DNA from: Incurvaria masculella
Taxonomy: Eukaryota; Arthropoda; Insecta; Lepidoptera; Incurvariidae
Assembly: GCA_946894095.1 (NCBI GenBank)
Contig: OX335643.1
Span: 13,193,036-13,257,035 of the forward strand
Reading direction: 5' to 3'
DNA: 64,000 nt
Position 1 is the stretch's first letter. The number at the start of each line of letters is the position of its first letter. Of this stretch, positions 58,586 to 64,000 are shown piece by piece. The notes under the pieces are model-generated. The model had not been told where the DNA came from, did not search any database, and worked only from the letters and a program-made list of their open reading frames with translations. Position numbers and translations under genes: made by a program.

Positions 58586-59709
58586 TTATTTTTTAACTCA
58601 AACGGAAAATAGTTTTATAGATATTAACAGCAGATGGGGTACGCTCTTAAACTTTCACGCTTGCATCACTCTATACATACATAGTTTTGTAGTGAACTCA
58701 ATTTTGTACACAGGCGTTTAAAAACACACACACATTACAAGCTTTTGTAGGACCCCATGGCCCGGAAAACTAAATGAAAATCCTTACAACAATTTTATTC
58801 GTCGAAATCGATTATCCTGCATTTCCGTAGAGAAGTCATTATTTTTAATTTTATCTGAAACCTAGACTTTTTCCCGAAAACGAACACAACAAAAACTATT
58901 TTCTTGAACGGGAACTACCGGAATATAAACATATTATATTCACTAATTACTATAGGTATACTTGTAACCTTTACCTGTACACACAGAATTGACATAATTT
59001 CTTACAAATTTTCAATTCTCAATTCATCATTCTTCAATTTCCATTTGGTGATTTAAAAAAGTCTAAGAAATGCTCTAGTGGCTCAAAATATTATTATAAT
59101 CACATGTCAATATAGGGGTAACATTTTTAATTATAAAAACCTCCATCTATAAAATACGTAAGACTAGATACTTAAATTGTATGGGGTCAAAGTGTGCAAA
59201 AATGCTTACAAACATACGTGTATCTGGCATCTTAGCCTGTAGTTTTAATAGAAATTTCTGACCTGCAGATTTTTTTGATGTCAAATGATACTCATGAAAT
59301 ATGGGCACGTGGTCGGTTGTACATAAGGTCACTATAAATACCTAAAAGATTCTAACATACTATGAATATGGTACAATTTACCGGTACATTACGTGTCATG
59401 TTAAAGATTGCGCTCCAGTTAGAAAAGGGCATAAGTAAAAATTTTATTAAAATATTTTTTTACAAAATGTATGAAGAAGAAATTAATAGCCTTGCATGCA
59501 TCCACGTAAATCCCTGGCGCTATTTTTCCTGTATCTAACTTAAATAAATATTCAATATATTTTTGACAAATTACAGTTTTATCTATTTGAGGCAAACTAT
59601 GGATCTACACTGTAAATTCATGTAATGTATTCTAGTTATTTATAAATTAAATCCAATGAGGTTCTAAACTATCAAACTGAGATATGCGCGAACACACGTA
59701 GGTGGATCA
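58586..59709. other. No gene seen
   Basis: AT-rich DNA without recognisable features. Confidence 0.4.
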
Positions 59710-59713
59710 TTAA

Positions 59714-60063
59714 GGTGGGCCCGTAAGCATCACAAAATTACGCTCCCCATACAAACGCAGTTTACTAATCATTTGAAAACCACTATTCCAATTTGAGATT
59801 TAATATCAAGCAACAAATATCTATGGCTGCACGTGTTTGTCTTTTCGAAAAATGAATCCTGTGTCACACAACAAAGAAAAGAAAAATTGTATGAAGATTT
59901 TCTTTTGCCTGTTATTTGACTTGCTTTAGATTTTTCAGCAAAACAAAAACGTACAGACACAGATATTTATTGTCTACACCAAATATCAAGCAAATTGGAA
60001 CAGTGTTTTTTCAAAAGATTAGTAAACTACGTTTGACTGGGGAACAGAGCTTACAGGCCGTTC
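59714..60063. mobile_element. TTAA-flanked foldback MITE, 350 bp
   Basis: TTAA at 59710-59713 and 60064-60067 bounds two long imperfect inverted arms of roughly 130 bp. Matching blocks are GTAAGC, CAGTTTACTAATC, TTTGAAAA and TTCCAATTTG. The left end GGTGGGCCCGTAAGC is intact while the right end is eroded (GCTTACAGGCCGTTC). The left subterminal CTCCCCATACAAACG resembles CTCCCCATACAAAAG of the 542-bp family. Non-coding. Confidence 0.8.
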
Positions 60064-60067
60064 TTAA

Positions 60068-60827
60068 ACGGAGAGATTGAACATTCAGAAAATCTCCATG
60101 TTTGCAATGTGTTATGTCGAATGCATTTCACACTATTAAATTGTGCAAGGATTTGGAACGCGAGATGGAGTTGAAATTTAATAAAATCTCCCTGTTCAAT
60201 GGCTGAATATTTTGAACATCCGTATCCGTAAAGTGCAATAATACATCATATGCTCGGCGCTATATTCAAGAATACCGAATTATCTAAAGTAAATGAAACC
60301 TTGAGTGATAATTTAATTCGAAGATCTATTGAGGATTAGCTTAATCTTAGCAGCTCGCATCAATACCAGTACATGATATTCATCACTTTATTAATAAAGT
60401 TCCTTTAAGTGTATATTAAAATAAATCAGCACCTGGGCAAAGCCAGGCTTAGTTCTTTTATTTCATCATATACATACCTATATATCTAATGTTGACTAGG
60501 AGTGCTATGTAAATGCCTAAGTTTTAGTAGGAAAGAAATTAAATGTATATTCTTTGATAATAAAATACAATATCTATACAATAATAAGTACATCTTCCTT
60601 ACGGGTTGTAACATTCGCTCAATACTTTTATTTTTAATTGGATTCAATTTCAGGTTTTGGCGCTAACGTAGGTAAAAGTAATTTTCGCGTCGGCATTTGA
60701 CTGTACTGTAAGAATCGACCTGGCATTAAACATAAGTACTACAATTTAAGGAATGTGATATGTATGTCTGAATAACCGAACGGGAAGCAAGGACACATTA
60801 GTTAAAAAAGAGCCCTGGGACGATGAT
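60068..60827. other. No gene seen
   Basis: AT-rich DNA. CACCTGGGCAAAGCCAGGC at 60431 is a small dyad that may be a LINE 3' end fragment, but this is unsupported. Confidence 0.35.
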
Positions 60828-61000
60828 GGACCCGAAACCGCAAAACATAACCTTCGTGGGTATTGCGTCTACAAATTTGATCACCTGCTGTATTATGAGA
60901 GGAGGGACTAATAGGAAAATTCCATATTATATGGGTACAGTCAGGTGGCGAAATTGTTACACGAAATACCCGCGAACTGTATGTTTGCTGGTTCGGGTCC
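60828..61000. repeat. Dispersed repeat (GGACCCGAA family), copy C, folded
   Basis: GGACCCGAAACCGCAAAACAT and TTCGTGGGTATTGCGT at the left pair with ATACCCGCGAACTGTATG and GTTCGGGTCC at the right. An inner CACCTGCTGTA pairs with TACAGTCAGGTGG. The result is a 173-bp foldback. Copies A (5030) and B (54863) carry only parts. Confidence 0.6.
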
Positions 61001-62364
61001 AACCTTTCAGTATATTCATATAGTAGTTCTTTTTACAGGGCTCTGTCTTATCAGTTGCTACACGTTCGCTTCATGCATACATACATAGCACATTCCTTGG
61101 AAAAAGCGACATACTTGCTTAGCACGAAGAAGTATATTTCATACTGCAATTTAGATGGATTAAAACCTATAAAATGTTCGTAGATATGGATCGAAAAGAC
61201 GTTTTCGTATTTTTAAGGTAAACTTATCAAAGAGACATAGTAAACCGTCACATTCAACAAATAAATATCATCGCGGGCACCATTTCTGTCCCTCGAGAAC
61301 AGATATCAACTCTACCCAAATGTAAACTCAGTTTAGGGTGCACTTCGTTGAATCTAATTTAACTGTCGAAGAAGGCTGCTGCCAAGCAAAATCAATGACA
61401 TGTTCTTCGCATTTGCGTTGCTTACACAGGCCGACATACTCTTTTGTTTCATTAACAAATCTAAATAAATATTTTGCTGTCAATAGCGAGGTTTCCCAGA
61501 TAAATTAAAAAAGTAAATTATAAATTTGGGATCAATTTATTTCGTTATAAGAAAAAGCATCCAAGGAGAGAAGATATCAAAACGAAGTAAGCCTGAGGCT
61601 CTTTAGTAAAATGGGAAAATGGAATACTTTTTTTTGCAATATAAAGGCAGAGGCAACATCAAAACAAAACATCGAGACAGGTTATACTAGGTCATGGTGT
61701 TGTAACTTGTTACTGAAATAAATTGTTGCCAAAATAAAGTTTTACCTCAGTTACAACTTTTTTTTAAAACCGACCGAAATCTGATAAAAACAAATGTTTT
61801 GCCCTACTTTTTGTGTGGTCTTATACTTTTTTATTGTGTCGTGGAGTATATTTTTTACAAATTAAAGTGTAATAATAATTAAGATATATACATTAATTTC
61901 CGTATTAAACTATTTTCTATTTAGTTCTCATTCCCGTTGAAGACATCAAGTTGGTTCGAATCACTTTTATCAAATAATTCGGACTAGCTGACTGATACCT
62001 TCTTAAACAAAAATAACCTACCTGTTTTTTTAGTGTCCAATGTTTCCGTTCGGCAATGACATAATGCGATGTTAACTTTGCCTGGTCATACCAACATTGA
62101 ATAAACGTGCGTTGTTATTTAGCGCTGTCACTAGATTCGGTACAAATATTGTGCACACAGTTATGTTCGTCCAGGTCGTTCATTCATATTGCGTACTACT
62201 AAAATGTGAAATGAATATTTTGTAGTAGGTTCTTAGATTATAAACATGGGCTTTTTATGCGAAACATTATAAGGCTCCCGTCGAGTCGACATGGCATTCG
62301 TTGCTCACATCGTATGTGTGTGTGAATGATCATGGGCGTAGATGCTTTCCTAGACACAGACCAT
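61001..62364. other. No gene seen
   Basis: AT-rich DNA with no recognisable exon. GGAAAAAGCGACATACTTGC at 61098 recurs, diverged, near 5193. Confidence 0.4.
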
Positions 62365-62486
62365 GGCGTGTATTCTCTGAATTCAGTCATTGCGGATTCA
62401 GTAGAGTTAACAGTAATGTCAAAGTAAATTCTTCTTATGTTAACTCTACTGAATCCGCAATGACTGAATGCCAAGAATACACGTCC
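62365..62486. mobile_element. 123-bp hairpin MITE, copy 2 (122 bp)
   Basis: Arms 62365-62411 and 62439-62486 pair almost perfectly (CAGTCATTGCGGATTCAG against CTGAATCCGCAATGACTG). The loop is nearly identical to that at 32254-32280 (TAATGTCAAAGTAAATTCTT). The left outer arm has CTCTGAATT where copy 1 has CTTGGCATT. The two copies are 30 kb apart. Confidence 0.85.
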
Positions 62487-62705
62487 ATTTTATATATTTG
62501 TTTTTTGGGCTCTGTCCAGTGTGGACAATTTGCCAGTTTCAAGTTTCACTTCTTGATTCTTGAATTCTTGAATTGAAGTAATTTATTCTGGTCCTTTCAT
62601 AATTATCACAAAACAAACTTTTGGCATTGAAACTTTATTGATTGACGGTTTGATGAGATAATGGGTGAAAATAATTGAGTGAATTTAATGAATGCCAAAA
62701 AAAAA
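62487..62705. other. No gene seen, downstream flank of the LINE
   Basis: Sequence between the hairpin MITE and the poly(A) end of the minus-strand LINE. It has TTGATTCTTGAATTCTTGAA as a short direct repeat and nothing else. Confidence 0.4.
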
Positions 62706-62888
62706 TTTTTTTTTTAATCTCGCAAACACTTTTGCTAAAGATTTAATTATAAATCAAGAATAAAAAGTTTAAAAAGAACATAAATGCTACTGAGCAAATA
62801 AGAGTAAAATACAAACAAAATTAATAGGTACTTCACTAAACAAAAAAAAAACAATTTAAGAGGAGAACTATTTTACACATAATAGTAA
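62706..62888 (-). other. 3' UTR and A-tract of the LINE
   Basis: On the minus strand the stop codon is followed by about 170 bases of AT-rich sequence that end in GCGAGATTAAAAAAAAAA. This is compatible with the 3' end of a retrotransposed copy. No clear target duplication can be checked because the 5' end is outside the window. Confidence 0.55.
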
Positions 62889-64000
62889 CTACAGTTGAAT
62901 ATCATTACATCTAATAAATTTGGAAATAATATTTACTACTCTGGGTTGATCGAGGGTTAATAGGGTATTCATGTTGGCAGGAAGAGCAATTTTCGAATCT
63001 GTGAGTAGTTTATATAATGGTGGATTATTATTGAGAGAGCAAGAAAAAAATATGTGGTCAAGGTTTCCCTCATCTAATCCACATTCACAGAGGGAAGTAT
63101 CTCCAATGTGGATCTTAGTTAGAAATATTGGGGTACAACAATGCCCCAATCGCATTCTACATATAACGGAAGTTTCCTTTTTAGACAGTTTTTTATATTT
63201 AGAAAACCACGGTTTTGTCGGAATTTCTGGTTGTAATGCAGCAAAATGTTTACCTTTCGATCTTCTGGATCGAATCCATTCAATTGACCAGCGCTTGTAT
63301 AGACTTTGTTTGGGTAAAGACAATAAATCAGAGGGTTGAATTGAATAATAAGTGAGTTCACCAGACTCTATCGCTCTTTTGGCTAAACCGTCAACCAGTT
63401 CATTGGATTCAATGCCAACATGGCTTGGAATCCAAGCCAAAACAATTTCCATGTCATCGGCATTGCACTGGGCAAGACAGTGTTTGATGGAGAGAACAAT
63501 ATTATGGGGTTTATTTTTGAAAGGGTTTTGGTGTAAAGCCTTAAGGCAACTGAGGGAGTCGGTAAGGATAACAGTTTTTTTAAGATTAGATGACCTTATG
63601 TAAGTTACAGCACCAAGTATAGCCACACATTCTCCAGTAAAAACCGACGCCTCTGGAGGACACTTCCATGATCTGGAAACATTGATGTTCGTATGAATGA
63701 AAGCTGCTCCAACACATCCATCTCTGGATAATTTGGAAGCATCAGTAAAAATATTTTGCCAGAGAGGCCACTTTTGAGAGGAGACTTTATTGAATATTTT
63801 ATCAGCGTTGATCGATTCTTTGTCAATTCCTATGAAAAATTCTATTTTTGGTTTAAAAATAATGGAGGCAAAGGGAAAATTATATGGAGGGATGGGGGAC
63901 GATCGAGTAATCGGGGATTCAATAGCAACAAATAGCTTGAAGCTTAGGGTAAGCGGAGTTATAGACTTACAGCTCCAATATTTCTTAACATGCGAGTATT
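62889..64000 (-). CDS. LINE ORF2 C-terminus: RNase H and zinc-knuckle-like tail (partial)
   Basis: Minus-strand frame open from the window end to a TAG at 62889, 369 codons without a stop or frameshift. It belongs to the pol-type protein of a non-LTR retrotransposon, whose endonuclease and reverse transcriptase would lie beyond 64000. Residues 80-215 form an RNase H domain with all four catalytic acids in place: D86 (FTDASK), E123 (FTGEC), D147 (LTDSLS) and D203 (SHVGIESNELVDGLAK). After a linker comes a C-terminal CxC-x8-H-x4-C motif (CECGLDEGNLDHIFFSC), usual at the end of such proteins. RNase H places it with the I/R1/LOA group; jockey-clade elements generally lack it. The exact clade is open. 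The intact frame suggests a recent insertion. Confidence 0.88.
   Translation of the reverse strand, partial: YSHVKKYWSCKSITPLTLSFKLFVAIESPITRSSPIPPYNFPFASIIFKPKIEFFIGIDKESINADKIFNKVSSQKWPLWQNIFTDASKLSRDGCVGAAFIHTNINVSRSWKCPPEASVFTGECVAILGAVTYIRSSNLKKTVILTDSLSCLKALHQNPFKNKPHNIVLSIKHCLAQCNADDMEIVLAWIPSHVGIESNELVDGLAKRAIESGELTYYSIQPSDLLSLPKQSLYKRWSIEWIRSRRSKGKHFAALQPEIPTKPWFSKYKKLSKKETSVICRMRLGHCCTPIFLTKIHIGDTSLCECGLDEGNLDHIFFSCSLNNNPPLYKLLTDSKIALPANMNTLLTLDQPRVVNIISKFIRCNDIQL

Overview
The window looks like insect nuclear DNA, most probably from a moth or butterfly (Lepidoptera). It is AT-rich, has GT-AG introns, carries two animal-type genes, and is crowded with tRNA-headed and 5S-headed SINEs, LINE fragments and TTAA-flanked MITEs. 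There is no bacterial-style operon, CRISPR array or functional rRNA gene. The species cannot be named from the sequence alone.

Two protein-coding genes are supported. On the minus strand at the left edge (1-2487) lie two exons of a secreted or membrane-tethered leucine-rich-repeat protein resembling the connectin family of cell-adhesion molecules. It has a signal peptide, four N-terminal cysteines, about nine LRRs, a C-terminal cysteine cap and a Ser/Thr-rich stalk that runs off the window. On the plus strand at 41686-51806 is a complete four-exon gene for MGME1, the mitochondrial single-strand DNA exonuclease of the PD-(D/E)XK superfamily. I predict 382 residues, and the splice phases are consistent at all three junctions.

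From 2.5 to 41 kb I see no convincing gene. The space holds dispersed repeats: SINEs sharing one body but with either a tRNA-like or a 5S-rRNA-like head; a repeat that starts CGGCCAAGTGCGAGTCGG and ends in a GGGTTCCGT...ACGGAACCC hairpin; TTAA-flanked MITEs; a 123-bp near-perfect hairpin; decayed LINE C-termini; and an array-like inverted repeat built from AACGTATAAT motifs. The MGME1 introns contain four same-orientation 542-bp TTAA elements at about 1-kb pitch (intron 1), two oppositely oriented copies of a 100-bp MITE (intron 2) and a TA-flanked candidate MITE (intron 3).

From 52 to 64 kb the sequence is intergenic and repeat-rich again. It includes a 542-bp TTAA element interrupted by an RTE-like fragment, a 350-bp TTAA foldback element and a second copy of the 123-bp hairpin. 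At the right edge is the 3' part of a LINE whose frame, encoding a complete RNase H domain, is open for 369 codons to the window end.

The two genes are unrelated in function. The most unusual features are the shared SINE body with two unrelated Pol III-type heads, and a set of three size classes of TTAA-flanked inverted-repeat elements whose ends share GG plus a subterminal CCCATACAA motif.
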